Shown: positions 17,947 through 26,178 of the stretch, one piece after another
How positions within the stretch are numbered: position 1 is the first letter of the stretch
Layout of the letters: each line of letters begins with the position of its first letter
Origin: CAYMAZ01 sp964388575
GTDB lineage: Bacteria > Bacteroidota > Bacteroidia > Bacteroidales > DTU049
Assembly: GCA_964388575.1 (NCBI GenBank)
Contig: CAYMAZ010000001.1
Coordinates: 62,001 to 126,000 of the forward strand
Reading direction: 5' to 3'
Length of the DNA stretch: 64,000 nucleotides
Notes under the pieces: generated by a model
Database searches by the model: none
What the model saw: only the letters and a program-made list of their open reading frames with translations
Told to the model about the DNA's origin: nothing
Translations under genes and position numbers: made by a program

Positions 17947-18765
17947 TTACCAGTCTTTTTCAGGTTTATAATCTGCTTTCTGTAATTCCTTTTCTCTCAG
18001 CTCTTCAAGTGTTTTCCTGTCTTTTCCTGAAATGGCATTAAGCATTCGTTCCATATCCTGCCTTGACATTTGAGGCTGAGGTTTCTGTTGCTTTTCTTTA
18101 TCTTTTGGATCCTGTTGCTTATCACTTTCATCCTGTTTGTCTTCCTGTTCTCTTTTATCTTGCTGATCCTGTTGGTTCTGTTGATCCTGCTGGTTCTGTT
18201 GATCCTGCTGATTCTGTTGATCCTGTTGGTTCTGTTGATCCTGTTGATCCTGTTGATCCTGTTGATCCTGTTGATCCTGTTGATCCTTCTGGTTCTGTTG
18301 ATCTTGTTGATCCTGTTTTTGTTGCAAGTGAAGTTTTTTCATGGCATATGAAAGATTATATCGAGTGTCTTCATCATCAGGGTTGATTCTGAGAGCTTTT
18401 TTGTAAGAATCAATGCTTTCACGATATTTTTCCTGCATCAGAAAAGAGTTTCCGAGGTTATGATACACCTGTGCTCTTTCTTGATCTGAAAGTGTTTCAT
18501 TTGCAGAGAGTTTGCCAAACAGATCTGCAGATTCTTCATATTTTTGTTGTTTGTACAAAGTATTACCAATATTAAATAATGCTTGTTTTTCCCACCTGGT
18601 ATCAGTTTCAAGAGCTCTTCTGTATAAAATTTCAGCATCTGAGAACTTTTCTTCTTTGAATGCATGATTTCCCTGTCTGATTTGTTTGGCTGAACTTTGT
18701 CCCGATACAGCCATGGAAAACAGAATAAAAAGGGTCAAAAAAACAATTTTCTGAGGTGTCTTCAT
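17947..18765 (-). CDS. batC: BatC: TPR protein with a Gln/Asp/Asn-rich repeat tail
   Basis: About 272 aa from ATG 18765; an upstream in-frame start at 18822 would overlap batB by 60 bp and bury the signal peptide MKTPQKIVFLTLFILFSMAV. Three TPR units follow (QGNHAFKEEKFSDAEILYRR, LFNIGNTLYKQQKYEESADL, VYHNLGNSFLMQEKYRESID). Residues about 150-202 are a run of QQD/QQN triplets, then an acidic/basic linker ending in ISGKDRKTLEELREKELQK. The ATG overlaps the batB stop by 4 bp. The low-complexity tail is encoded by an imperfect 9-bp tandem repeat and probably varies in length between strains. Confidence 0.88.
   Translation of the reverse strand: MKTPQKIVFLTLFILFSMAVSGQSSAKQIRQGNHAFKEEKFSDAEILYRRALETDTRWEKQALFNIGNTLYKQQKYEESADLFGKLSANETLSDQERAQVYHNLGNSFLMQEKYRESIDSYKKALRINPDDEDTRYNLSYAMKKLHLQQKQDQQDQQNQKDQQDQQDQQDQQDQQDQQNQQDQQNQQDQQNQQDQQNQQDQQDKREQEDKQDESDKQQDPKDKEKQQKPQPQMSRQDMERMLNAISGKDRKTLEELREKELQKADYKPEKDW
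18161..18316. repeat. Imperfect 9-bp tandem repeat inside batC
   Basis: About 17 copies of a 9-mer related to TTGATCCTG (plus strand), with TTGGTTCTG and CTGATTCTG variants. The minus strand encodes QQD and QQN triplets. Because each unit is a multiple of three, copy-number change keeps the reading frame. Confidence 0.9.
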
Positions 18766-19826
18766 TTTGTTTGTTTTTTTGTTAAACTCAACTGGAGCAG
18801 TGAATCTATGATTTCCTGCCATTTCATTTTGCGTTCGATAATCAAAAAGTCGATAATGAGTAATATGAGGGCAGAGATGGCGAAAAGATGAAACAGTGAA
18901 TCCCAGTCAGCAAACTGTAATGCTTCTCCGTGCTCCTTTTCAAGTTTATCCAGTTCAATAGTCAAATCCCGAATTGCTAATCCGGGTTGATTGCCGTCAA
19001 CACTGATGCCGCCAGTTTGTTGAGCGATTGCAGACATCAACTCAAAGTCCGGTTTGGTAATCACAGTGTTGTTCTCTTTGTCCTTTCTGAATCCGATAGT
19101 TTTACCACTGTTGTCTTTCAGAGGAATTGGACTGCCTTCAGAAGTTCCCATTGAAATAGTGTGTATGACAATGTTCTCTTTTACTGCAATTTGCGCTGCC
19201 TGAATGGCGTCATCTTCGAAATTTTCACCATCACTGATGAGAATAACAGCTTTATTTCTTGCATCTGTCCTGTTAAAGGCTTCTGATGAAACAAGCAGAG
19301 CCTGCCCAATGGCTGTTCCCTGAACGGATATGAGATCAGCTGTAATGGAACTGATGAACATTCTCACAGCTCCGGGATCAGAAGTGATAGGCATGTGTAT
19401 AAATGCATCGCCGGCAAAGAGAACAATTCCGGTTTTTGCATATTTAACTTCTTCTGCAATCTTCATACATAACATTTTTGCCCGTTCAAGCCTATTTGGC
19501 TTCATATCTTCAGCAAGCATTGAATAACTGATATCAATTGCAAGAATCATATCAATCGTTTCTGAACGTGCCTGTTTGTCAATTTTGCCTCCAACCTGAA
19601 GATTTGCCAAACTGAATGTAAGTAGTGAAAAAATGAATACTGCAAGAATAAACTTGATGACTGTTTTACTTTTACTAATTCCTTTAACAATATGCTCCAG
19701 TAAATGAAGTTCAGCAAGAATTCTGAGTCTGGAAACTTTCCATCGGTTATAAAAATAAAACAGTAAGATCAGAATTAAAATTCCTGACAAAAGGTATAAG
19801 GCATTGATATGTTCAAATCTGTACAT
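18762..19826 (-). CDS. batB: BatB: membrane-anchored von Willebrand factor A protein
   Basis: 354 aa. Two N-terminal membrane segments (about 9-26 and 56-75) lead into a VWA domain with an intact MIDAS: DISYSM at 98-103, GTAIGQAL and LISDGENFEDD. A last membrane helix lies near the C-terminus (LFHLFAISALILLIIDFLII). This is the BatB arrangement; the metal site should bind Mg2+ and a partner protein. It begins 12 bp after batA ends and overlaps batC by 4 bp. Confidence 0.9.
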   Translation of the reverse strand: MYRFEHINALYLLSGILILILLFYFYNRWKVSRLRILAELHLLEHIVKGISKSKTVIKFILAVFIFSLLTFSLANLQVGGKIDKQARSETIDMILAIDISYSMLAEDMKPNRLERAKMLCMKIAEEVKYAKTGIVLFAGDAFIHMPITSDPGAVRMFISSITADLISVQGTAIGQALLVSSEAFNRTDARNKAVILISDGENFEDDAIQAAQIAVKENIVIHTISMGTSEGSPIPLKDNSGKTIGFRKDKENNTVITKPDFELMSAIAQQTGGISVDGNQPGLAIRDLTIELDKLEKEHGEALQFADWDSLFHLFAISALILLIIDFLIIERKMKWQEIIDSLLQLSLTKKQTK

Positions 19827-19838
19827 AATTATCTCAGT

Positions 19839-20837
19839 TTATGGCAACATCCTCACAACTCTGTATTTAAAAAATAACTCCAGGATGAAAAATCCCATTG
19901 CAAGAATTATAAACACATGGAATTTTTCAGTATGACGCGTGAAATATGCAACCTCGATTTTGGTCCTTTCAAGTGCGTCAATTTCGTTATAAATTTCTTG
20001 TAGAGATCTGTTATCAACAGCTCTGAAATATTTCCCCCCACTCATTTCTGCAATATTCTGCAGAAGAACTTCGTCAATCTCAACATCTACATAATCGTAT
20101 TGAATTCCAAAAGGGGTTCTGAAAGGGTAGGGGGCTTTCCCTTTTTTCCCAACCCCAATGGTATAAATTCTTATCCCGAATTCACTGGCAATCTGAGCAG
20201 CCATCGCTGGATCAATGAATCCCATGTTGTTAATCCCGTCTGTTAACAAAATGACAACTTTACTGATTGCCTCGCTGTGACGGAGACGTTCCACTGCTAG
20301 TCCAAGTCCATCGCCAATTGCTGTACCGTCAGCAATCATATTGTTTCTGAGTTTTGATAACAGCGACTGCAAAACCGTGTGATCGACTGTGAGGGGACAT
20401 TGAGTAAAAGCAACCCCACTGTACCCTATAAGCCCGATTCTGTCATTTGGTCTTTTGGAAATAAAATCCGAAGCAACATTTTTTGCAGATTCAATTCTGT
20501 TTGGTTTAAGATCTTCTGCAAGCATGCTTCCGGATATGTCTATAGCAAGCATGATGTCAATTCCTTCAACATTGATTTGTTTGTTTGAAATTGAAGACTG
20601 CGGTCTTGCAAGTGCAATAACAACAGTAATAATGGCAAGTAACCTTAATATGTGCTGAAAATGACGAAGAATTGTCTTATAGGATCGGTCAGTACCGGCA
20701 ATTCCGGGAAATCCCGAATACAAGATTTCTCCCCTGAAAATTCTGTATTTCCAAATATACCACACCAGCAATAGTGGAACAATCAGAAGAAGCCACAAAA
20801 ATCCGGGACGTGCAAAAGTTTCGGTTATCCAGGTCAT
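19839..20837 (-). CDS. batA: BatA: membrane-anchored von Willebrand factor A protein
   Basis: 332 aa. Membrane segments at about 12-28 and 62-78, then a VWA domain whose MIDAS residues are all present (DISGSM at 100-105, DGTAIGDGL, LLTDGINNMG), and a C-terminal membrane helix (FHVFIILAMGFFILELFF). Paralogue of the adjacent batB. The order DUF58, BatD-like, batA, batB, batC, batD, batE matches the Bacteroides aerotolerance locus. The ATG overlaps the upstream gene by 4 bp. Confidence 0.92.
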   Translation of the reverse strand: MTWITETFARPGFLWLLLIVPLLLVWYIWKYRIFRGEILYSGFPGIAGTDRSYKTILRHFQHILRLLAIITVVIALARPQSSISNKQINVEGIDIMLAIDISGSMLAEDLKPNRIESAKNVASDFISKRPNDRIGLIGYSGVAFTQCPLTVDHTVLQSLLSKLRNNMIADGTAIGDGLGLAVERLRHSEAISKVVILLTDGINNMGFIDPAMAAQIASEFGIRIYTIGVGKKGKAPYPFRTPFGIQYDYVDVEIDEVLLQNIAEMSGGKYFRAVDNRSLQEIYNEIDALERTKIEVAYFTRHTEKFHVFIILAMGFFILELFFKYRVVRMLP

Positions 20838-21841
20838 GTTTGTGAATGTGTTTCAGTTTGACTTGTGTTTGTTGTGATGTTATAATCTTCGATTGTTTCG
20901 GCAGGCCTTGTTTTGAGAACAAAATCATAAGCCAGGTCAAGACAATGTTCATTTTCGGTGGAAACAGGGTTCCCTTTGGCAAATTTTACTTTATCGGCTA
21001 CAACAAAAATGTGCTCAAGCTTTTTAGCCGTTTCATCATTTAATTCTTTGTTACGCAATGCAAGAATTGTTTCAGCAGATGTAAACTCAGGAGCAGGAAT
21101 GCCAAACCTTCGTTCAATATAGTGTCTGAGTGTGTCGGTCAAAGATGTGTAATAATCTTTTATCAGACCGTTACGCCAGATTTTTTCTTTTTTAATTTTA
21201 TTTAAAGCTTCCAATGCCTCTTCATCAGGAGGAAGTGCAGGAATGATCCGTTCAGGGAAAAATGGAAGCCCCCTCTTTCTGCGCATGAAATAATAAAGTA
21301 CTGCCACAATAACAGCTACAATTAAAAGTCCTGCAATAAAATGTGGAATGTAATCTCTCCACTGAAAAGGGATCTCCCATGGACTTTTAATATCCATAAT
21401 GGACTGTGTCGTATCAACATCAACAAGATTTACTTTTAGAAAAAGACTGTCACTGAAAATTGTATCAGGCCGTTTTTCGTTTTCTGAAGTAAATGAAAAT
21501 GGAAACGGAGGGATTACATGGATTCCTGTGTCAAAAGAAGTGATAATATATGTTCTTTCAAGTTGAATTAAATCAGAAGTTAAAGAAAGCGTATCCGTTT
21601 TCGGGGTAGAAGAAATTATTTCAATTTGCCTGGTTATGGTGTCGTTCAAAAATTCAGGGAATGAATATGAATCAGAATTGGCTGGGTATTCAAACTTCAG
21701 CTTTAGTTTGATGTGTTCCCCTATGAAAAGTTCAGTGCGATCAGCCGAAATGTCAGCCCTTTGAGCTTGAAGCATTTGAGAGACAACCACAAAAACGGTT
21801 GAAAAGAATAGAACCAAAAATCTGCTGTTTCTGTTTTTCAT
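20834..21841 (-). CDS. Bat-operon protein with BatD-like periplasmic domain (unnamed)
   Basis: About 335 aa from ATG 21841, which gives a signal peptide (NSRFLVLFFSTVFVVVSQML). An in-frame start at 21895 would overlap DUF58 by 50 bp and hide the signal. The first half is a beta-rich domain (ISADRTELFIGEHIKLKLKF) similar in style to the opening of BatD. One membrane helix follows (about 170-190, FIAGLLIVAVIVAVLYYFMR), then a cytoplasmic helical domain with LTDTLRHYIERRFGIPAPEF. Protein-family assignment is tentative; its constant position between DUF58 and batA in Bacteroidota says it belongs to the complex. Confidence 0.75.
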   Translation of the reverse strand: MKNRNSRFLVLFFSTVFVVVSQMLQAQRADISADRTELFIGEHIKLKLKFEYPANSDSYSFPEFLNDTITRQIEIISSTPKTDTLSLTSDLIQLERTYIITSFDTGIHVIPPFPFSFTSENEKRPDTIFSDSLFLKVNLVDVDTTQSIMDIKSPWEIPFQWRDYIPHFIAGLLIVAVIVAVLYYFMRRKRGLPFFPERIIPALPPDEEALEALNKIKKEKIWRNGLIKDYYTSLTDTLRHYIERRFGIPAPEFTSAETILALRNKELNDETAKKLEHIFVVADKVKFAKGNPVSTENEHCLDLAYDFVLKTRPAETIEDYNITTNTSQTETHSQT

Positions 21842-21845
21842 CTGA

Positions 21846-22721
21846 CTACATTCTTTTTTCTCTTTGTTTAAATAATTGAAGAAGTGGCCTGACATAATCC
21901 TGTCCGGTCTGAATCACAGCCATGTCAGTTCCGGTTTTTATGCATGTGTTCTTAATACGCTCAATGTTTTCCAGCCACCATTTTTTGTAGTGCAACCGTG
22001 TGCCAAAACTTTCTGTGTCAATGTATTTCTTTGTCCCGGTTTCAGGATCAGCAAATTGTACAAATCCAACTGGTGGCAACTCCTGCTCCTTGATATCCTC
22101 AATTCTGATTGCAACAAGATCGTGCTTCCTTTTGGTGATTGCAAAAACATCCTCGTAGCCGGCATCAAAAAAGTCACTGATAAGAAATACAACACTTCTT
22201 TTTTTGATCGTGTTATTTAGAAATTCCAGAGCTGATGAAATCCGGGTTTCGTGATGTTCTGACTTGAAATCAAGCATCTCGCGTATGATTCTAAGAATGT
22301 GAGTTGTGCCTTTTTTTGGGGGGATAAATTTCTCAACTTTTGAGCTGAAAAAAATAACCCCGACTTTATCATTGTTTTGAATTGCTGAAAATGCTAGAAC
22401 TGATGCAAGCTCAGCGATCAATTCAGATTTTAACTGTGATTTGCTCCCAAAGCTGTTGGACGCACTGACATCAATAAGCAGTAAAACAGTTAGTTCACGT
22501 TCTTCTTCAAAGATTTTGATGTAAGGATGATTATATCTGGCCGTGACTTTCCAGTCAATGGATCTGATGTCATCTCCGAATGTATATTCTCTTACTTCAC
22601 TGAAAGCCATCCCTGTTCCTTTAAAGGCACTATGGTATTTTCCGGAGAATATTTGTTTGGTTAATCCTCTGGTTTTAATTTCGATGTACCTGACTTTTTT
22701 TAATATTTCACTTGTTTCCAT
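21846..22721 (-). CDS. DUF58 domain protein of the moxR-bat operon
   Basis: About 291 aa from ATG 22721; a further upstream start at 22736 would be TTG. The DUF58 signature REYTFGDDIRSIDW is at about 44-57, and a von Willebrand-like fold follows with DVSASNS near 84-90 and VFLISDFFDAGYED later. DUF58 proteins are regularly encoded directly after moxR and are thought to be clients or adaptors of the MoxR AAA+ chaperone. No membrane segment is evident, so it is likely cytoplasmic. Confidence 0.9.
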   Translation of the reverse strand: METSEILKKVRYIEIKTRGLTKQIFSGKYHSAFKGTGMAFSEVREYTFGDDIRSIDWKVTARYNHPYIKIFEEERELTVLLLIDVSASNSFGSKSQLKSELIAELASVLAFSAIQNNDKVGVIFFSSKVEKFIPPKKGTTHILRIIREMLDFKSEHHETRISSALEFLNNTIKKRSVVFLISDFFDAGYEDVFAITKRKHDLVAIRIEDIKEQELPPVGFVQFADPETGTKKYIDTESFGTRLHYKKWWLENIERIKNTCIKTGTDMAVIQTGQDYVRPLLQLFKQREKRM

Positions 22722-22781
22722 ATTTTCAATGATCAATCAGCGTTCTAATTCGGGTAACGATGTGTCTGAAACTAAAATTCT

Positions 22782-23777
22782 TTATGGAACTTCAACAGTA
22801 TTCAGAATTTCGTTGATCATCTGTTCAGGTGTAATGTTTTGTGCTTCAGCTTCATAGGTGAGTCCAATTCTGTGTCTCAGTACGTCGGGAGCAAGTGCCC
22901 GCACATCTTCCGGAATAACATATCCGCGTCTTTTGATGAAAGCGTATGCTTTTGCAGCCAAAGCAAGATTAATGCTCGCCCTTGGAGATGCTCCAAAACG
23001 AATCATATCTGTCATTGCATTCATGCGGAACTGTCCTGGAAATCTTGTTGCAAAAACAATATCTGTGATATAGTTCTCGATCTTTTCATCTATGTATATT
23101 TTTCTGACGAGTTCGCGGGCTTTAATGATGCTTTCGGTTTTAATGACAGGCTTAATAGAGGGTGTTCCTGAAGTTGACTGTTGTCGTAAAATTGTTTTTT
23201 CTTCTTCTTTAGTCGGATAATGAACAATTACTTTCAGAAGAAACCGGTCAACCTGTGCTTCCGGGAGCGGATATGTCCCTTCCTGCTCAATGGGGTTTTG
23301 AGTTGCAAGCACAAGAAATGGTTCAGGTAATTTGAAAGTTTCGTTACCAATTGTTACCTGACGTTCCTGCATAGCTTCAAGCAGAGCACTCTGGACTTTT
23401 GCAGGGGCACGGTTAATTTCATCTGCCAGAACAAAATTCGCAAAAACAGGACCCTTTCGCACACTGAATTCTTCTGCTTTCTGACTGTAAATCATTGTTC
23501 CGATCAAGTCGGCGGGAAGAAGGTCAGGAGTGAACTGAATTCGGTTGAAAGTTGCTTCTGTTGTCTGTGCAAGTGACTTGATTGCAAGTGTTTTTGCTAA
23601 TCCGGGGACACCTTCCAGAAGCAAATGCCCATTTGCAAGGAGTCCGATGACCAGACGTTCAACCATTTGCTTTTGCCCGATAATGGCATTCCCCATTTCA
23701 AGATTGATCAAATCAATAAATTCACTTTCTTTTCTGATCAGATCATTTAATTCCTGTATATCAAAGTTTTCGTTCAT
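22782..23777 (-). CDS. moxR: MoxR-family AAA+ ATPase
   Basis: 331 aa. Walker A GVPGLAKT at 56-63, Walker B and sensor region FVLADEINRAPAKVQSALLE, QERQVTI, and the sensor-1 region LATQNPIEQEGTYPLPEAQ, all diagnostic of MoxR ATPases. MoxR proteins act as chaperones that help assemble or activate VWA-domain complexes. It is the first gene of the eight-gene bat operon, 60 bp upstream of DUF58. About 190 bp of non-coding AT-rich DNA precedes it and likely holds the promoter, though no clean consensus was seen. Confidence 0.93.
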   Translation of the reverse strand: MNENFDIQELNDLIRKESEFIDLINLEMGNAIIGQKQMVERLVIGLLANGHLLLEGVPGLAKTLAIKSLAQTTEATFNRIQFTPDLLPADLIGTMIYSQKAEEFSVRKGPVFANFVLADEINRAPAKVQSALLEAMQERQVTIGNETFKLPEPFLVLATQNPIEQEGTYPLPEAQVDRFLLKVIVHYPTKEEEKTILRQQSTSGTPSIKPVIKTESIIKARELVRKIYIDEKIENYITDIVFATRFPGQFRMNAMTDMIRFGASPRASINLALAAKAYAFIKRRGYVIPEDVRALAPDVLRHRIGLTYEAEAQNITPEQMINEILNTVEVP

Positions 23778-23969
23778 AATAAGTTGAATTTTTTATGACA
23801 GTTGCGGTTTTAACAAAAATTATACCTTTTGCATAATCACTGTCAAAACGACAAGGTTTGGTTTTTATTATGAAAAAATTTCAGAAAATGTTTTTGTTTT
23901 TGTGTGATTTTTTTCCTGAAATTGTTTTCTGAACCACTACCCAGAATTTCTGAATGTGTAGTTGTGTAA

Positions 23970-25073
23970 TCAGAAACCAACAAAAAAACCAATTCCGGCA
24001 ATGACAAATGCGATAAGGATTTTGATGCCTTTCACAATCAGAAAGCTTCGTTTAGATTCAGCAATCAGAGGTAACCCGGCATGCCCTTCATGAACAATCG
24101 CATTTACCAGCAATATGCTCAGAGGAATGATCCCCTGACTGAAAAGTGATATAAATATAATGTGTGGCCCAGATTGGGGTATGATGCCTATAGCTATGGC
24201 CATCAGTGCAAATGCCCAAAAAAACATATGTTCATTCAATATGTGATCAATATGTACAACATAAAGCAGTCCCTGAATTGCTGCAATAGAGACCAGTATC
24301 CAGATAAAAATTCGTAAAAAATGTTTTTTTATGATGTGATTCCACAAGTGTTCATTCAGAAAGTGTTCAGGTACTTTGAGGATAATATAAAGGCTTATTG
24401 CAGCCAATACAATAAAACTGTATTGCATCCACTCTTCAATAATAAAAAACTGAAAGTGACCATGGTCTCCTTCACAAGCTTCACCTACAACATGTTCATG
24501 TACATGTTCATGACCATGTCCAATAAGTCCTGTAAACATAAATACGATAAACAGAAACAGTCCGAAGATCAGCAGCCCACGTTGAAAGGATGGATTTTTT
24601 AGGTTTTTGAGAATGCTTGATTTTTCTGTTGTTTCCTTAGCACAATGATCATGTTCGTGAATTTCAAAATGACCCACATTTATTGTTGTTTTCAGAGGGA
24701 AGAAACGGTCTGTAAAAATACCAACGAGCACTCCCCCTGCAAACAATCCCGCCATAATATAAACAGCTGTCAGTGGCATCACAGAAAGCATAATAAATGT
24801 TTCATCTCCGATTGTTGCAATAAAGGCAGCGAGAAGACTCCCGAACCCAACAACATGGTGAGTGTATAGTGAAACCACAGCATATCCACCCAAACAGCCC
24901 GGCAAGAGACCGAGTGTTGCACCAAGAAGTACCTGACGTGTTTTTGAGGTCTTTAAACTTTTAAACCATGACCCCCTGGTTTTAATGTTGAAATATTCGA
25001 TCAGCAGCATCATAATGATGACAAAGCTGGTGATGGTCAGTGATTCTGTGAGGATGTCAAAAAATACTTGCAT
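23970..25073 (-). CDS. Putative 10TM metal exporter (ArsP_2/PF11449-like, manganese or arsenic efflux)
   Basis: 367 aa with about ten hydrophobic segments in two halves. The first half has LGATLGLLPGCLGGYAVVSL and the second IGIIPQSGPHIIFISLFSQG, which fits an internal repeat. The loop between them is very rich in His and acidic residues (HFEIHEHDHC, GHGHEHVHEHVV), a common sign of divalent-metal handling. These features match the putative heavy-metal exporter family PF11449, labelled in databases as manganese or arsenic transporter without much experiment. It lies 40 bp downstream of a cupin gene on the same strand and probably shares its transcript. Confidence 0.75.
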   Translation of the reverse strand: MQVFFDILTESLTITSFVIIMMLLIEYFNIKTRGSWFKSLKTSKTRQVLLGATLGLLPGCLGGYAVVSLYTHHVVGFGSLLAAFIATIGDETFIMLSVMPLTAVYIMAGLFAGGVLVGIFTDRFFPLKTTINVGHFEIHEHDHCAKETTEKSSILKNLKNPSFQRGLLIFGLFLFIVFMFTGLIGHGHEHVHEHVVGEACEGDHGHFQFFIIEEWMQYSFIVLAAISLYIILKVPEHFLNEHLWNHIIKKHFLRIFIWILVSIAAIQGLLYVVHIDHILNEHMFFWAFALMAIAIGIIPQSGPHIIFISLFSQGIIPLSILLVNAIVHEGHAGLPLIAESKRSFLIVKGIKILIAFVIAGIGFFVGF

Positions 25074-25113
25074 GCTGATGTTTGGTTGGAAATGATTTTG
25101 TGATTATATCAAT

Positions 25114-25428
25114 TTATTTTTTTTGATGAACTGCCAGCCAGACACAAACTGGATTTGATGATGTGTATACAACTTTATGTCTTATGTTGGCAGGAATTAG
25201 AATCGAGTTGCCGGTATGAAGTTCTGTTTTTCCGGTTTCAGTTTCAATGATTGCAACACCCTGCATCACCAAAACCCATTCATCATGATCCTGCTCATAC
25301 CACCCTTCAGCTGGGGAAACTGCATTGTTTGATACAATCCGTTCAATCAGAAATGAACTGGTGTCAGCAAAAATTTCAAAAACTTCCTCACCGTTTTCAG
25401 TCTTCGGCAAATTATAAAAAAAATTCAT
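25114..25428 (-). CDS. Small single-domain cupin protein
   Basis: 104 aa, one cupin barrel: EQDHDEWVLVMQGVAIIE resembles cupin motif 1, and GNSILIPANIRHKVV carries motif 2 with its terminal His. Such proteins bind a metal in the barrel. Position directly ahead of a His-rich 10TM exporter suggests a link to the same metal, which is inference. No other domain is present. Confidence 0.8.
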   Translation of the reverse strand: MNFFYNLPKTENGEEVFEIFADTSSFLIERIVSNNAVSPAEGWYEQDHDEWVLVMQGVAIIETETGKTELHTGNSILIPANIRHKVVYTSSNPVCVWLAVHQKK

Positions 25429-25471
25429 TTAAAATAAAGTTGTCTTGAGTTTTGTTCTTACGCACAATGGA

Positions 25472-26098
25472 TCAGTCAAGGATCAGGAAATCAACATTTC
25501 CTTTGCCCTCTCTCACAAGTTCAATTACATCACCGGTACAGTCGAGAATTGTGGAGCCTACCACATCACCATAGCCACCATCAATTACCATATCCACAAT
25601 GCCGTTGTAGTTTTCGTGGATGAGTTCCGGGTTGATGGTGTTTTCAGGATTCTCTTTATCAATAACTATTGAAGTTGACATAATTGGATGCCCCAGTTCT
25701 TCTACAATTGTCTGTATGATACTTCTGTCAGGAACCCTGATGCCCACAGTTTTTTTCTTGCTCATAAAAATCTTCGGGACATTATTTGAGGCATTTAATA
25801 TAAATGTATAAGGCCCGGGTAGGCAATGCTTCATGATTTTGTAAAAATCATTATTCAGTGGTCTTGCATAGGTGGAAAGGTCGCTCAGGTTATTGCAGAT
25901 AAGTGAAAAATTAGCTTTACTGAGAGGAATTCCTTTGATTTGTGATATCTTTTCCACAGCTTTGGGTTTGTAAATACTGCACCCCATTCCGTAAACAGTG
26001 TCAGTTGGATAAATGATGATTCCTCCGTCAGAAAGACACTGTACAACTTTCTGAATTGCTTTGGGTGAAGGATTTTCTTCATAGATTTTTAGTAACAT
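25472..26098 (-). CDS. Sua5/YciO/YrdC family protein (putative threonylcarbamoyl-AMP synthase)
   Basis: 208 aa. GGIIIYPTDTVYGMGCSIYK near the N-terminus and KANFSLICNNLSDLS are the substrate-binding motifs of the YrdC fold; PGPYTFIL and VGIRVPD follow. TsaC/Sua5 proteins make threonylcarbamoyl-AMP for t6A modification of tRNA. The length and the IKGIPLSKANFSLIC segment resemble the YciO branch, whose activity is less certain, so a strict tsaC name is withheld. It sits 80 bp downstream of the NAD(P)HX repair gene on the same strand. Confidence 0.85.
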   Translation of the reverse strand: MLLKIYEENPSPKAIQKVVQCLSDGGIIIYPTDTVYGMGCSIYKPKAVEKISQIKGIPLSKANFSLICNNLSDLSTYARPLNNDFYKIMKHCLPGPYTFILNASNNVPKIFMSKKKTVGIRVPDRSIIQTIVEELGHPIMSTSIVIDKENPENTINPELIHENYNGIVDMVIDGGYGDVVGSTILDCTGDVIELVREGKGNVDFLILD

Positions 26099-26178
26099 AA
26101 CAAATGTATTAATTCATGCAAATATAAGTTTTTTATGGAACATTTTCATCAAATGAAGTTAAAAAAAACGAAAAAAAA

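Noticed and set aside
18063..18386. Leu/Val-rich and Asp-Pro-Val-rich open frames on the plus strand opposite batC
   Set aside because: They are translations of the 9-bp tandem repeat in the wrong frame and strand. batC has TPR domains, a signal peptide and operon context.
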